Assembly (NCBI GenBank): GCA_030141605.1
Contig: JAQGDQ010000206.1
Coordinates: 207,001 to 271,000, forward strand
Reading direction: 5' to 3'
Source: Tubiluchus corallicola
Lineage: Eukaryota; Priapulida; Priapulimorpha; Priapulimorphida; Tubiluchidae
Length of the DNA: 64,000 bases
The translations under genes and the position numbers were made by a program. Of this stretch, positions 1-59,600 are shown piece after piece; position 1 is the stretch's first letter; each line of letters starts with the position of its first letter. The notes under the pieces are model-generated. The model searched no databases and was not told the DNA's origin. It saw only the letters and a list, made by a program, of their open reading frames with translations.

Positions 1-270
1 TCACAAACTAACACATCTGAACTGAGAAGTACAGCACCTGTTTTTTTGCAGTGCATTTTCAAAATGCAAGCGCTAGTGCCTGTCTAACTAGCAAATGCCA
101 AAATGCATGTTGCAACAAAGAACTAGTGGCGCGAATGTGAAATTGCGTTTGTGTAGTAATAATTCTTTCACGTAAGGCATTTTCGAAAAAAATAGTGTGT
201 TTCCTTTCAATATTTTAAAGAGTAGATTGTTTTGACCAACAGCTTGAGATTGGGTCCGGGTTTTGCTCTA
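1..270. repeat. Interspersed repeat family C, copy 1 (partial)
   Basis: The sequence closely matches 17365-17862 and 40101-40582 in the same orientation; shared words include GTAATAATTCTTTCACGTA and TGTGTTTCCTTTC. The left part is cut by the window edge. The three copies differ by scattered substitutions and small indels, so this is an old non-coding family. No terminal repeats were defined. Confidence 0.7.
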
Positions 271-298
271 AAAAAAACAAACAGGGACTACACATTAC

Positions 299-29168
<28,870 letters not shown>

Positions 29169-29478
29169 CTGTAATCGTAATGAATATTCTAGCTTCAAAA
29201 TTAATCCAAAACATTATTTTTTGGTTCCAAACTTATTATGGAAAAGAAACTTACTATTATTAAAGATAAAGATGATTAATAAAACTTTTTTTTAATTTCT
29301 GCACACGTGAATTTCGGGCTTGGTGCATATCAGAGCAACTACACAGACAGTAAATTCAGCATTGCACTACATCAATGCAGTTGTTGTACGTTTAATTCTT
29401 AGCTCTGAAAGTTCCATAAACATTAATTTCAAAGAAGAAAATTATAAATAAGGCATTACTACTGAAACTACAACCTAC

Positions 29479-29481
29479 CAT
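29479..29481 (-). other. Candidate ATAD2 start codon next to a splice donor
   Basis: Read on minus, an ATG is followed immediately by GTAGGTTG, a fair splice donor. The first recognised ATAD2 exon (ending at 29168) begins in phase 0 with GATGGTGAG, so joining the two would give an N-terminus beginning MDGEKPYNLRSR. Nothing else supports this start. A longer N-terminal exon further upstream, as in vertebrates, is equally possible. Confidence 0.25.
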
Positions 29482-29919
29482 TTTAATACTTTCTCTGATA
29501 AGCGATCCCCCAAGCCCTTATTTCTGTAGAAAATCGGGCATTATGGCATTCACAAATAAGATATTTAACGAAGAAACAATAAGTTATAGTTAATAAACCT
29601 GCGTCAACAGCGCTTTTCAATTTCAAATGTATGACAAAATCGCGTGGAACGTCCGTTACTAAGGACGTAGTAATGTTGGGAAGAAACTTCAGTAAGGGGC
29701 AATGGGAATTTGGGTCCAGGTCTGATAGTTTGTATTAATTCAGTTCAATTTTATGTCTACAAACATTAAAATTTAATTTGTTTATTTTTCTTGTTGATTT
29801 ATTTAATAAAAGTTTAGAAATTAATAAGTGGATCTGGTCCACAAGTGAAGTATTATTTATATGAAAGTTGGCAAACAAATGGAAAGAATACTTGAATATC
29901 GTCTAAGAGAATTTTTTGA

Positions 29920-30110
29920 AGCAGGGTTCTTTTAGATTCTCAGGATGGATTTAGATAGAATAAAAGCACAAGCAGATATTTATGTAGACTCATGTTAGAA
30001 GCCGAGCATGTTAGCATTAGTAAAAAAATGATGGTCTCATTCTAGCCTTGGATTTAGAAAAAACTTTTCAAAAACTATTGGCATTAGCATTTTCACAGTG
30101 TTGGTGAAAA
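29920..30110 (+). pseudogene. Possible decayed reverse transcriptase segment
   Basis: In one frame SQDGFR, a stop, and NKSTSRYLCRLML resemble the QxGFRxGxST motif. A second frame reads ALDLEKTFQK, like the LD.EKAFD palm motif, at the expected distance. Stops and a frameshift separate them. The match is weak and based on motif spacing only. It lies between ATAD2 and PRPF4B. Confidence 0.4.
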
Positions 30111-30433
30111 TGTTACTACTGCCCAACTCTGTGTCTTGCACATGGACCTATCTGGATCAGACAGCATAGACAAAGTGGAAACAATGAAAACAATGATTGG
30201 CTGTAAGGTTTATTGCTGAAAATGTAAAGAACATGTGTACCTGGCATATTGCTTTACATTATGGCCAGCTTCTTGTCGATACATTTATATTGTTTTAGTT
30301 GATTATGAAAGAGCATGAATTAACGTATTCGTATGACTATTGTTGAATTGACATAGCAGTTGGTAAAAAACATGAACGAATTAAGTCAAATAATTTTGGT
30401 ATGCGTTCTAGCGGAACCATACTCGACGAAACG

Positions 30434-47851
<17,418 letters not shown>

Positions 47852-48000
47852 GGAGGACGTTTACTCTGTGATATTGTTTACTTGTTTACGTTGTTTATTT
47901 GTTTTACGAACGTAATTTGGCGGCGAGTAAACCAGAAATTTTTCTAACTTGCTCTCGTAATTTAGAAGTTGGATAAAAGCATCTTTGGTTTGTTTTTCAG

Positions 48001-48101
48001 TTTGTCCAACAAGAAATGGGCACCTGCCGCACCTCGCGTGCCACCCCCGTGGTGCCGGCAGCCGCATCCGAACATATACGGATAACGGTGTCAGCAGATA
48101 A
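48001..48101 (+). other. Spliced-looking GC-rich exon candidate downstream of PRPF4B
   Basis: The segment is preceded by TTTGGTTTGTTTTTCAG and followed by GTATGTG, both strong splice signals. It is markedly richer in G+C than its surroundings. One frame reads KKWAPAAPRVPPPWCRQPHP followed by NIYG and a stop. A second frame is open throughout. It lies 150 bp after the PRPF4B stop. It could be a 3'-UTR exon, an alternative last exon of PRPF4B, or an exon of an unseen gene. I recognise no family. Confidence 0.35.
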
Positions 48102-51100
48102 GTATGTGAAAGCGAGACGATTGATTTTTGTTTGTTTATGTAGCTCATCTGATGTTTATGCAAATGTTTTTGTAAACAAGTTGAACGCGTATTCCGGATA
48201 GCAATCAGTTGGCATTGTAAATAACCGTCTGGTTTTAGCGAAGTTTTTATATAATTGCTTGTACATAATAAGTTTTTTTACCAACCTAGTTAGAAACGCT
48301 TACAGGTGTCTTTAGGAGGCGTACGATTAACTAATATTTTAGCATGAGTTTGTTCAGCTTTGGCAAGTTTTGGCAGCGGCAAAAAAGCCCAATACACTCT
48401 CTCCGTTTCAATGTATTAAACCTGGGATTTCTTAGTGTAAACTTCTGTATTTTACTGAAGCTACGCAAAAGTTATATGTGCTGTTATGGTCCTTCATGTT
48501 GGCGAATCTCCCTCCCGTCTGAAAACTATGGCACCGCATTATTTTTGATGTAATCAATATTGTTTAATTGCCGTTCAATAGTAATTATGATAGTGAATGT
48601 CGTTTAGCTCTTTTGAAAGTTTTCCTGAGAGAAATTGCTGTTATAAATGATTCACTTCACATGTAGTATAAATACTTTATGTAATTTGTGAAGTAAATAA
48701 TAGGGGATACGGTATTTTAAGCATTTGGCCGAGAAACATCTTTTGTTCCTCTGATGTTTGTTTTCCTTATATGTTCAGTACCTTAAGCAGTTTCTTCTTT
48801 GTTAGCATTATTACCGTATTTGTTTACCTGTGTTCATGAATGTATTATTGGTTGAAGTCAGTGTAATTAGTTTTCGTTGTTACTTTTCACTCCAGGTTAG
48901 TGGTACGGCAGCAGAGAGCAGTCTCGTACTGATCTGATCGCGTTAGTGTTGCCTGTCCTTCAGTAGTAAGTATAATTGTACGTAAATACATACGTAGGAG
49001 TGTGGCAGCGAGTCGGCCGTCATTCTAGAATTTTCAAGGCCAAGCCGTAATGAGACATTTTTGCCTGTAGATGCACATAGTGGGAGGTGGGCAATACTGA
49101 GGGTGATGGAGGGGTCATAACACGACGGTCACAACGCAGGCTAAACCTGTAGGAAATCCTTTCACGTTCACTAAAAAAACCATTTTGGAAATTCCAGACC
49201 TTTCAGAAAAGTATTGATATCATCTCCGGCTAAACAAATGACCATTTTTGCTTTGAGTGCTGCTGAAAAGAGCAGGGATTGCAATTTCGGAGTATTCTGG
49301 CATCAATTTTGCGTTTGTTTTAGCGGATTGAACTAACCTTGAGTATTTTTATAATGGTAAATAAATCAGACGTAAATTAATTTCACAGCTTGTCAAAATG
49401 GTGAGATGTGATGCGCCAATACCTTTGAATTTCTTCGTGCATATAAACGAACGATTCTATAATTATCTAAAGTGCATTTAAAGTTTTAAGGAAAGCTTAT
49501 TATTGCCAAATTGAATTTCTTTTCTCTGCTTATTACCACCAGGAACTGATAAATTTTTTTAATTACGATGTTGGTTTGAATTCACCTGAGAAAAATGTTT
49601 AGTTTGGTAGCAGAATGATCTAGATATTACTGCCAGGTGATGACAAAATTTCATTAATTACGATTTTGGTTTGAATTCACCCGTGAAGTGCTTAGTTTAG
49701 TAGTAGAATGATCTAGGTCGCTTGAGCGTGGAAGTTGCATGTCTGACCACTGTCCTGCCCCCAGACACGAGGTACTTGTATATGTTAGCCGCGTTGACAG
49801 ATTACATTGAAGCGTTTCATCAGTTTTATTTCTAAGAATTTAGCAGACATGTATTTTTGTGCACAAGTTTTTCCATTATTGTTTGTATAAACTTTTTAAA
49901 CCATGCCGCCAAGAATATAATATCACTTTTGACGTTTCTCTGTTATGTAGTATATCAGGTATCAACTGTGTTTATGTACAGAAATAAGGTGAACATAGTT
50001 TCAATTTTGTAATTCCAAGTTGGCGAATTCGTCGATGGATTCGCCAAGTGATGCTTTTCGTCGGAAGAGTCATACGTGATTGCAATTAGCTAATCATTCT
50101 TGTAGATATGTTTGGAAGCAAATAATTAGCGATTATATGTTTGCATATTGTAGTTTAATAATTGTAATGATAGTTAAATTTTTAATAAATCAGGTTATGA
50201 TGACCCAGTGATTCACACTATGTTGCTGCTTCATCTCCATTGATATTGTTGTCGTTATATTCAACTCCTTCAGGACCTCACCACACAAAATGAGTCTTAT
50301 ATAAGACCTGTGACTTCTCTGCTGCTGTATGAGCACAGATATAACTAAATGATTACAAATTAGATACTGTACTATTCAGGAGAATCTCGGCAATTCAATC
50401 ATACTATTTGTCTAAGCATTTATAAGTGATTTAATTGGATAAAATTAAGAAAAACACACCCTTTTCAGGCGCTCCAACTTAGCCTGTCGAGTAGCTTCAT
50501 CTGGTGTACAGTTGCGTGATCGTACACAATTTTGTTGCATGCTACCGCCCAAGCGAACTGTTTGCTGTATTCCAGGAACTTAGCCTATCGGGTAGCTTCA
50601 TCTGGTGTATAGTTGCGTGATCGTACACGTCTGCTGTATTCCAGGAAAACTTAACCGATCATTCAGGGACAAACTAAAGTCGTTTCATCTTCTACAGGAA
50701 TTTCTTCTAAAGAATAGATTACACTTGAGGTCAAAATGTGACAGAGTCTTGAGTCTGGATAGTTGAAATTTTCTGCATTAGCTTATTTCACACAAGTGAT
50801 ACTGTACATTGTTACAGTGCAAACCCTGCAGTTATTGAAAAACTTTTTTCAATTTTTTCGTCAAAAGTCGATTTTTAACTGGCTGCGGTTGGCAAATGCA
50901 TTTCATATATAATTTTGCATGAAAATTCATTGCATGGGGAGTAGAAACGTACAAAAACTATTAAATTGAATGCAATCATTGCTCAGTAAGATGCAGTATT
51001 GCAAAGCACAGTGAATTCTTACGGTCCTGAAGGAGTTGATGACTATTTCGTCTCGGACTGCAAAGCCTGCGTGCTGTCCGTGGAAGACATAACAGCACTC

Positions 51101-51400
51101 TGACGTCTTTGACTCGGTGAGGATAAGAAAAATTTTCGCTAAGGACAGAGTTTTCATAATCCCATTTATTAGAAACACAACAACATAATAATTACCAATA
51201 GGACAACTGCTTGTTAACAATAAAAACGGTACAATAATTGACATTCACTACAAGCATATAAGTGAGCAGCTATCCAAAAACATAAATCGCTATTATACAT
51301 ACGATATGCAGTATTCATTATGCTAACATGTGTAATTGTAACCATTGCCAGATGCTGTATATTGTAACTGGCACAGCAGTGCTTCCAGTAAACTAATTGG
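48102..51400. other. Tail-to-tail spacer, largely featureless
   Basis: This stretch is AT-rich with no exon-like segment recognised. It contains short tandem duplications at 49550-49710 (a segment containing TTGGTTTGAATTCACC, twice) and 50470-50660 (a segment containing GTAGCTTCATCTGGTGTA, twice). It may include the long 3' UTR of PRPF4B. Confidence 0.5.
49360..49365 (+). terminator. Candidate PRPF4B polyadenylation signal
   Basis: This AATAAA lies about 1.5 kb past the PRPF4B stop, with a second one at 50184-50189. No closer AATAAA was seen. Either could end the transcript; the choice cannot be made from sequence alone. Confidence 0.25.
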
Positions 51401-51457
51401 AATTGATATTAATGCAAAGTTGCTTGAGCCAAGAAGCTTTAAAAGAAAAAACAAGCC

Positions 51458-51790
51458 ACTCAGTATGTCACGTTTATTTTACTGTTATCACTTAAACTGT
51501 TTGTGGTGTGTTAAAGGAAAGAACAAGCCACTCGGTATGCTGGGTTTATTTTACTGTTATCACTTAAACTGTTTGTGGTGTGTTAAAGGAAAAAACAAGT
51601 CACTCAGCATGTTGGGTTTATTTTACTGTTATCACTTAAACAGTTTGTGGTGTGCTAAAGGAAAGAACAAACCACTCAGTATGCTGGGTTTATTTTACTG
51701 TTATCACTTAAACTGTTTGTGGTGTGTTAAAGGAAAGGACAAGCCACTCAGTATGTGACGTTTATTTTACTGTTATCACTTAAACTTAGA
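51458..51790. repeat. 72-bp minisatellite, about 4.5 copies
   Basis: The unit contains TTTATTTTACTGTTATCACT and TTAAACTGTTTGTGGTGTG, period 72. A plus-strand frame of 137 codons (51345-51758) runs through it as a 24-residue repeat. No other coding evidence supports a gene. Confidence 0.92.
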
Positions 51791-52433
51791 AAACATAACA
51801 AAGAAATTTGCAAAAAACTGTCTATAAAGCATAAATCTAAATGTACTACCTCTGAATAAAAATTTTCAGGCGTGGTGGTTGTCGACATTTCTTTGAAATT
51901 ATGACGTAATAGGTGGACTTGGTGTAACTAAATCAAAAATATTTGTAACCTCGACTGGAACATCTGTTTAACTAGTGAGTGAGAAACTGATTCTTACACT
52001 TAATTGTAACTAATTAAAGCATAAACAAATTTTACGCATTTGACTTTACGAACGCAAAATAGAAAATTACTGGAAGACCAGATAGATCAGGCAGTACAGG
52101 TTCGTTAAGATTGGAATTCTGGCATTGTCTTTGGACCTGAAGATTAGTCCACAGTGCTAATGTATTTATCATTTGCTACATCAATAACAATATGCTTTTG
52201 ACCTATGATAGGAGCCCTATATCCTATATGCTCCAGACCTGCCAACAATTTGACATAAAAATGAATGTGAAATGTAAAAAGCTCGCATTTCATCTCACCC
52301 CTGGAAGGATCCGGCAGAGAGAGGCAAATTCTGCCCAAGAAATTTTGGCTTTTTCGGGGTATCAAAATGAAATTATCAAAAAATGAAGGGAAAATAAAAA
52401 AAGTAACGATAATTCTTAAGTAGCACCAGTGCA

Positions 52434-52730
52434 GTTCGTGTATAGGTATTGTGGAACTGCAGCACCCCTATTTTCACTTAATATTATTGATAATATTCAA
52501 TATAATAAATCTTTTTTAGTTCTTTCTTTATAAAAAAAGAGCATGTGAGGGTAGTACTGTTTGCTTCACAGCCCAGCACAGTGTGCTCACAGCTCAAGCA
52601 ATGCGGTGTTTGACTGTTTGTCTGAGGTAAGATGCTGCACTTTAGGTAGAAAGAATACTGTCGCTCACTGCAGTACGCGTTGTCAGTTGTTACGTGTTTA
52701 AAAGCCGTGTACCGGCATTTTCTTGAACTG
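52434..52730. repeat. Interspersed repeat family F, copy 3 (inverted)
   Basis: Reverse-complement copy of the family at 25390-25680, with TATTATTGATAATATTCAAT and GCTCAAGCAATGCGGTGTTT. It lies between PRPF4B and TBC1D20. Confidence 0.65.
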
Positions 52731-53169
52731 AGGCAATTTAGGCTATTCGTAAGCAAACCATATTTTTTGTTTAGGATTTTATCAAGTTTATGTATAAATT
52801 TTCGTATTAAATTTACATGCGATTGTTTCATTTTACACAATATTAAAATGGCACAAAATTTCTGGCGTAGCACCCCAGTAATTTTAGCTTCGAGCCAACG
52901 CTGGGTACCACTGAGCTTTCATATCATGCTGTTTACAATGGTTTATATATATAAATGTGTTCTTTTGTGCACATGAAAAAATCAAGAGTACTTAGTTTTC
53001 AATAATTGTAATACCATTTAGTATAACACACATCGTGAGGCTCACGAACACAACTGCATCATTTAGAGTCGTTTTTCTGGTTGGTAAAAAGCAAAAGAAG
53101 CCAGGTGATTTGCAAACTTACGTGTGAAGTTGCAGAATGTGTGAGAACTAAAATTTGATGCGTGTGACA

Positions 53170-53470
53170 TGAATGTCGTTTTTTCTCTTCTTTTCCTTCT
53201 TCCTATCCCTAATCTTACTATTTTTTTCCATTCCATTATTTCTTCTGATCCTAACCATTCTTTTATTTACTCATTTGTGCCACCCTAACAAGCCAAGCTT
53301 TCAAGGTGTCATACAGCAACTCTTTTATGACAACGCATTTGGCTAATTCGACTTCATCAACGTTTTTTTATCTATACTGTTTCTTTTTTTTTCAATAATA
53401 TCGTATGTTGATGTATTGTATATATATTGCTGGAGTGAAATAAATTGATTGATTGATGATTGCTTGATGA
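53170..53470 (+). mobile_element. Probable LINE/SINE 3' tail
   Basis: A T-rich segment ends in GTGAAATAAATTGATTGATTG with a short (TGAT)n run, a pattern common at 3' ends of non-LTR elements. No coding remnant is seen. Confidence 0.35.
53262..53267 (-). terminator. Candidate TBC1D20 polyadenylation signal
   Basis: AATAAA on minus, about 370 bp after the TBC1D20 stop. It lies in a T-rich stretch that looks like a LINE 3' end, so it could be fortuitous. Confidence 0.25.
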
Positions 53471-53637
53471 TTGACTGTGTGAGAGTTTGCAGATCTGATT
53501 ATTATTGAACTTACAAGTAAACTCAAAATTAAGGCCAAAACATTTACATGCAAATACGAAATGACTTATAATAATATACAAACAATACAGAAAGCCTTAA
53601 TACATCACATTGTCTATGACGATGGATTTAATCAGTG

Positions 53638-56600
53638 CTACCTACACCAGCCGCTACCGTACCGGTACATCAGATACGACAATAAGCACACGGTACCGGC
53701 CATCGTCCACATCACAATGCTACCGTAGCCTTTGTCTGCAATCAGCCTGCTAAGCTGGTTTAGTTTCTTGAATGTAAAGAGTTTTGGTCCGGCAGAAACG
53801 CGGTCTCTTTGTTGTGCGGGTTTGACTCGTGGCTTTGGCCTTGACCTAAAAAGAGAAAATGGGAGTAAAACTCGTCACTAACTGCTATGAGACACCACCA
53901 GTCTAAGCACTAGACACCATAATTAATTTAGACAACAAATCTCTTTATTCAGCCAAAAAACTGCACCGTTGACAATTCAGCGTGCTTGCAACAGTGGTGC
54001 CATCTACCGACAGATATGCCAATTGTTTGCGACTAGTTTCATTGCACACATTTTTCAACTGGAAATTTAATTTCAGATTAGCAAATGTAGTTTCTGAAAT
54101 AGCAGAAAGTGTTTCGCAATTAAGTTGAACGATTTTCGTTTTTAAAATCTTATTTTCGGAAGTAGAGGCTAAGAACTGTTAACACAATTTGTCTTTTCTA
54201 TTCTTATATAAAGATAAAGTGATTTGTCTTGAAATTTTGTATTGCCTGCAATCATCAGGGGGGTATTAACCAATCGGCTAATTAGGCTTTAGCCTAGGGT
54301 ACCGAAGTCTGAGGGACGTCAAATTTTAGGAAAAATTCTTATTCTCCTCAGAAAATGTGTATACTTTCATATTCATGTAAAGGACACATTTTATAACACA
54401 GCATAGGCAGTTACTGAGCGCAGCTTTTACAAACTTTTATATAAGTACCACATAACGAACAGGTGCAAGGTAATACAGAACATGCATATGCGCAGCCTGC
54501 TTAAATATAAGCGCCATGCAAATATATGTAATTAATAATGACCACGTAGAAACTAGGTTAATAGTGTTTTGTTTAATCTATTCATTAAATAAACAACAAT
54601 AAATTCACAATAGAGATGGGAGGGACAGAACTATCAGCCTAGGGCGTCACAAAGTCTTGATACGCCCCTGACAATCTTGTTTTATTGTGCACAGGACTTG
54701 TATCAGTAGTAACGCTGTGGTAAGTCATTGAAACATTAGATGACTTTCCGTAAAATTTGAAAAAATAACCAGAGCATTTGTACGGCACTCGTCCTTAACT
54801 AAGCACAATAGTAAATAAATTTCTTTATCTTGTTAATAAGACCAATAATACATTCTTTTGGTGAGCCAATGACACTTTTTGGTGCACTCTGGGATAGCTA
54901 GACAGTCGCATTTTACTAGCTGGTGCGAAGAATGTAGATTATTAAGGATTTTCTTCTTCGATGTCGTTCAAACGGATGAACATGATGCAAAGTAATGTGC
55001 ATTTGTATGAAGAGTTTTTGAGACATACACTCATGTCTCGGTTTGGTAGACCTCGCTTTTACGAAAAATCGGACAAAATCTTGACTGTTAAGGTCCCACA
55101 CACTACGGACACAGTCCGTTGTTTCACAAGCTGACTATTAGTTGGCTATTATACATCGTTACAGGTGTAACCAAGCCGCGTCGTGCAACGACACATGCGT
55201 AGCTTGTATGTCAGGAGTGGTCCATACAAGACGTTTTTTAGACAATTGGGCGATTGATTCTACATTATCGTGAGTCTAACACACAACGCCTACTGTATTA
55301 GCTTAGTATTGATAAATATGGACAATCGGCAAATTCGGACCGACGTCTCCCCACTTTTTCCTGGCAAACCGAGATGTGAATGTACCTTGAAATCGTTCTT
55401 TCCTCCACTTTAAACAAAAGATTTCAATATTCAAGCACAACCTGTATCTTGGTACTTTACCTTTCTCTGTAAGAAACAACTTCTGTCGTGAGCTTCTCCG
55501 GAGGAAACCGGATGAACAGCTCTCCCGCTTTGACGAGCAGCAGTTCAAATGGCAGATCACCGGGTATACTGGATAGGAGCGCATGAACCATGGCCATGTC
55601 ACATTCCGTTTCTAGAATCTCTTCCTTACGATGCAGCACAATCTGAAACAAGATGTGGTATCCATGGTAACGGAGTAGAAAAAGTCGCTACATACAGTGC
55701 AACACTAATATTAGAAAATTTTGTATTAAATACAATGGCCCTTACATACGGAATTCAATTGCTCCAGCTATTAAAAATGCCAACTCGTTTCCATATTTAA
55801 AACAAAATATAAATTAAACTTACTTGAAACATATAACTGATGACTCAATTATGATTTGGTGGTTTTCATTTCCAAAAACTTGTATAGTATAATATTTTTA
55901 TTACTTCCCACCCGTATTTATATTGTATATATTGTAATATTGTATCTGTATATATTGTAATTTTTTTCGTAACTAATTCTAGTGGCCTACCATAAGCTAG
56001 ATTCTTAGGTCTCTAGCGCAGTTTTCATGAATTGTATCATATTTTTGTATTAACAAAACCTGTTTATCGTGCACATGTAATGTATATGTAAATGTTTATT
56101 GCGGAATAAATCTATTAAAATCTAAAAGGGGTGCGAGACCACCATCTTCCCAATGATCAAGACAATCCGAAGTTATCCGGTTGGCGTGTCGTATCAACAA
56201 GTTAAGATTAAGTGGGATAAAATCTAACATTGGAAATCAAGCTGAATTTTGTTGGGCCGCTATAAGGGATGAATTTTGAATTGCCTTGATCACTGAGAGG
56301 TACAGCGGCTGAGTGGTTTAAGGCAACGTGTAGACGAAGGGATGACTTTCTGCTTACCTCGCCATCTGGAGGAAGGGTTTAGAGCAGGGGTGTGCAAACT
56401 GCAGCCCGCCGAGAGAATTTGTGGGGCTCGCGAAATGATTTGTCAACGTAATGAAAGTGCGGCCCACGCAATCCAGCTGAAGTCCGCGCCAATATCGCAA
56501 AGATAGTGCTGGTAGTTTTTTCCTCTAGATCGGATGGCATTAACCCTTACAAGACCGTTGTCACTTAATGTCACTGTCGGACATGACGAAATATATGGTT

Positions 56601-59600
56601 TTTAATATAAGTTTTAATAACTTCTAAAATAGTTTCTTGAGTGTAGTAGTAATGATGTGACAGATCGGATGCAAAAAAAATCATTATCAGGTCCTACTGT
56701 ACTTGGCTTCTTAACCAAACTGCATGTGGTCCACAGGAATTGCGGGAAAGCTTAATGTGGCCCAGCTAGTCAGATAATTTGCATACCCCTGGTTTAGAGT
56801 TTCTATGCTGGAAAGTGGTCAATATTGCCTAACTCAAAGCTTTTTTTCCGGTCGGTTGGATTTGAGTTATAACGAATTTACTGTATCGCAATTTTAATTA
56901 ATAAATCAGTGTCCAACGTACTTACAGCTGCAGCTAGGTATATTGGCATGTAGGGATGCGATGCTATGAAGAAGTCGTATAAACGTACAACGTGCTTGAA
57001 ATCACTAAGTACGTGACCGTACCAGGTTATTAACCAGCTTAAACAAAATATTGTGCCGACTTGCGACCTGAAATGGAAAAATTCGAGGATTGTTTAAGAA
57101 CTCACAACAAAAGCCTTAAGCTAGGAGTGAAAACTGGTAAAACTGGCATTGCTATGGCGACCGAGTCACTATTTGCCCGCCACGTAGAGATGAGTTAAAA
57201 GAGCAGTACTCGTGTAATTGCACTACTTGCACTCATGTTTTCCTGCATTTGAATGACCAGTGATGGATGACCAGCCACACCTCCCTGTCCACACTGGGTG
57301 ACAAATTCCAATAGAAATTCATTACAAACGAGATATACTGTACTGTTACTTCCTTTCACATAAAATTTCAGTAACTATTTTTGCAAATGCATACAGTGAA
57401 CCTTGGATATAAGGGATAACTCCGGACCTGAAAAAACCGTCCCTTATAGTCGAAGTTGAGTCAGACCAAGGGTGTACCTACACCTGTACTTTTCTGTACT
57501 TTTACCCATATTTTTATGGATTATTGCTACACATTCAGTGCAAATGGTGTGTAGGAAGCTCTTTCAGAGATATGAGATGTACGTGACCTTGGAAACCGAG
57601 CTGTTTGAAGACCGAGTTTGTGAAAAATTGAGGTTAAAAATCGATCAATTTCGCTTTGATCATAGGGTCCCTTATATGCGAGGTAATTTAACTGGGTTTC
57701 TATTATGCGTGACCTGAAGACATCGTCCCTTAGAACCGAAAGTCCCTTGTATCCGAGTACCTTATATGCGAAGATATTTACATAGGAAAAACGTTACGAA
57801 AAATCGGGACCGGTGTTGGTGGTCCCTTATAAGTGGGTGTCCCTTATAAGCGAGTACCTTATACCCAATGTTGACTGTAGTTTTATTAAAAAAATTGGTC
57901 TTTGTGGTTCAAAAGCACAATGAAAATAATCCTAGTTTCACAATCTCTAGGAAAAAAACATTAAATCAGGATGTGATAACACGGTACTTGCAGCTTTCTT
58001 TATCATTTGTGCATACTACATTTTGAAATTGCCATCTGTGTTATTATTTTTCAATTTAATAATGTTGTACTCACAGAAACATTTCAACAGAGGTTAATAC
58101 CATTGAATACTTTATGGTAACATAATCAGTACAACATAAATGACCCAAATATCCCATAAAATGGATTAACCTGACTGTTCAGAGCACAGGTGAGTAAAAC
58201 AGACTGGTGACTAGCAGGTAACAAACTGAAAAACTGGCCAAAACCAAAAGCTTTACATTCCCGCCACAGATGGCGCCTGGTGCACGAATTTGTAAGCAAG
58301 ATTAACAAAAAATAGCTAGGTCTGCTACAGATGTTTTCTGCCTGCATAATGATAATGAAAGTGGAAATTTGAAATCAAAATCAAGCGATTTTCAAGAAAA
58401 GGACAAAAACGGGAGTCCTGGTAAAATTCAAACCAAGTTTTCACGATAAACTATATTTTACAGGAAGTTTTAATAATTGTCAGTGTTCAGAAAGTGTCTA
58501 CATCGGACAAAATTCGGTTTTTTCAAAAACCTCATCGTTCATTATCTTTGTTTTATGTCGGCATTTTCTCACTAGTGGATTAGACAGCTTTTAGAGGAAA
58601 TCTAAACAGGTCTTTGTACATTTCATTAAAAAGAAATGCTGCACTAATAGAAGACCTTAAACAGTGGATAAATTTTACATACTTTTCCATAAAACTGCTC
58701 AATTCTGGGCAATCTTTTTCCACGATCGGATAAAGGTAGTCCAGGATTTTCGTAGTTTCTTCCATCGATGTGTTCATGAAATCCCTGAAATACAGAAACA
58801 AATTATTGCCATCTCGTTCTAGCAAAATTGCTAAGCTGTCAAGAACAAAAGGATTTCTATCAGCCAATCAGAGAGTGCTGCTGCTACTGCCATGTTCAGC
58901 CATAATCGGTATGGTGAACGACACCACCCAGAGCAAGTATCAAACCCACGTGATAACGAAGCTTTCGTTGACTAACCTTGGCGGGTTTAGCTTCGGTTAC
59001 GAAGCACCGGCTACGAGCGCCCACAACTGTAACGCGAAGAACAACCATCGTTTTTAGCTACTCATTCTTTGTTATATAATCAGACAAAAAATCTGGGCCG
59101 GCTCTAACCACTAGGCAAACTAGGCAGCTCCCTAGGGCACCAAATTTTGGGGTGCCGTATTCTGCAAGTAAATCTTTAATCAACAAATAAGGCCTGAAGT
59201 GGACTAAGCACAAACAGATCAAGCCTCATACATTAGCATGAAAGATTGCACTTATGAAACTGTTTGTAATCAAAACAGCTAATTTTATCAAGGCACAACA
59301 GACACCGTTTACACAATACACAGCGACACAATACTTAGAATCATCAAGAAAGACATAACCAGGATTCTACGCCTTTCGTGTACTCACTTTAAATGTGTTA
59401 GTGACAATTTCTGCACCAGCTGAAATGCCAGACTGTCACCAACAACCAGGAGGAATGTGACAGCTATGTCATGATAACCCTAAAACACACAGAATCAGTT
59501 CAATGTAGTCATCATCAACATCACGTGCACAGTGTCTTATTACAACTAACACACCACAAAAAACAAAATTTAAGTTTAATTTCTGGACTTTTCGTTGCCT

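Larger units (their letters stand above)
29169..30433. promoter_or_regulatory. Head-to-head spacer between ATAD2 and PRPF4B
   Basis: About 1.27 kb separates the first recognised ATAD2 exon (minus) from the PRPF4B start codon (plus), so both promoters must lie here or in non-coding exons nearby. I see no TATA box at a convincing position and no CpG-rich block; the sequence is AT-rich. Around 29930-30100 it carries a decayed reverse-transcriptase-like segment, so the functional part is probably the two flanks. Confidence 0.5.
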
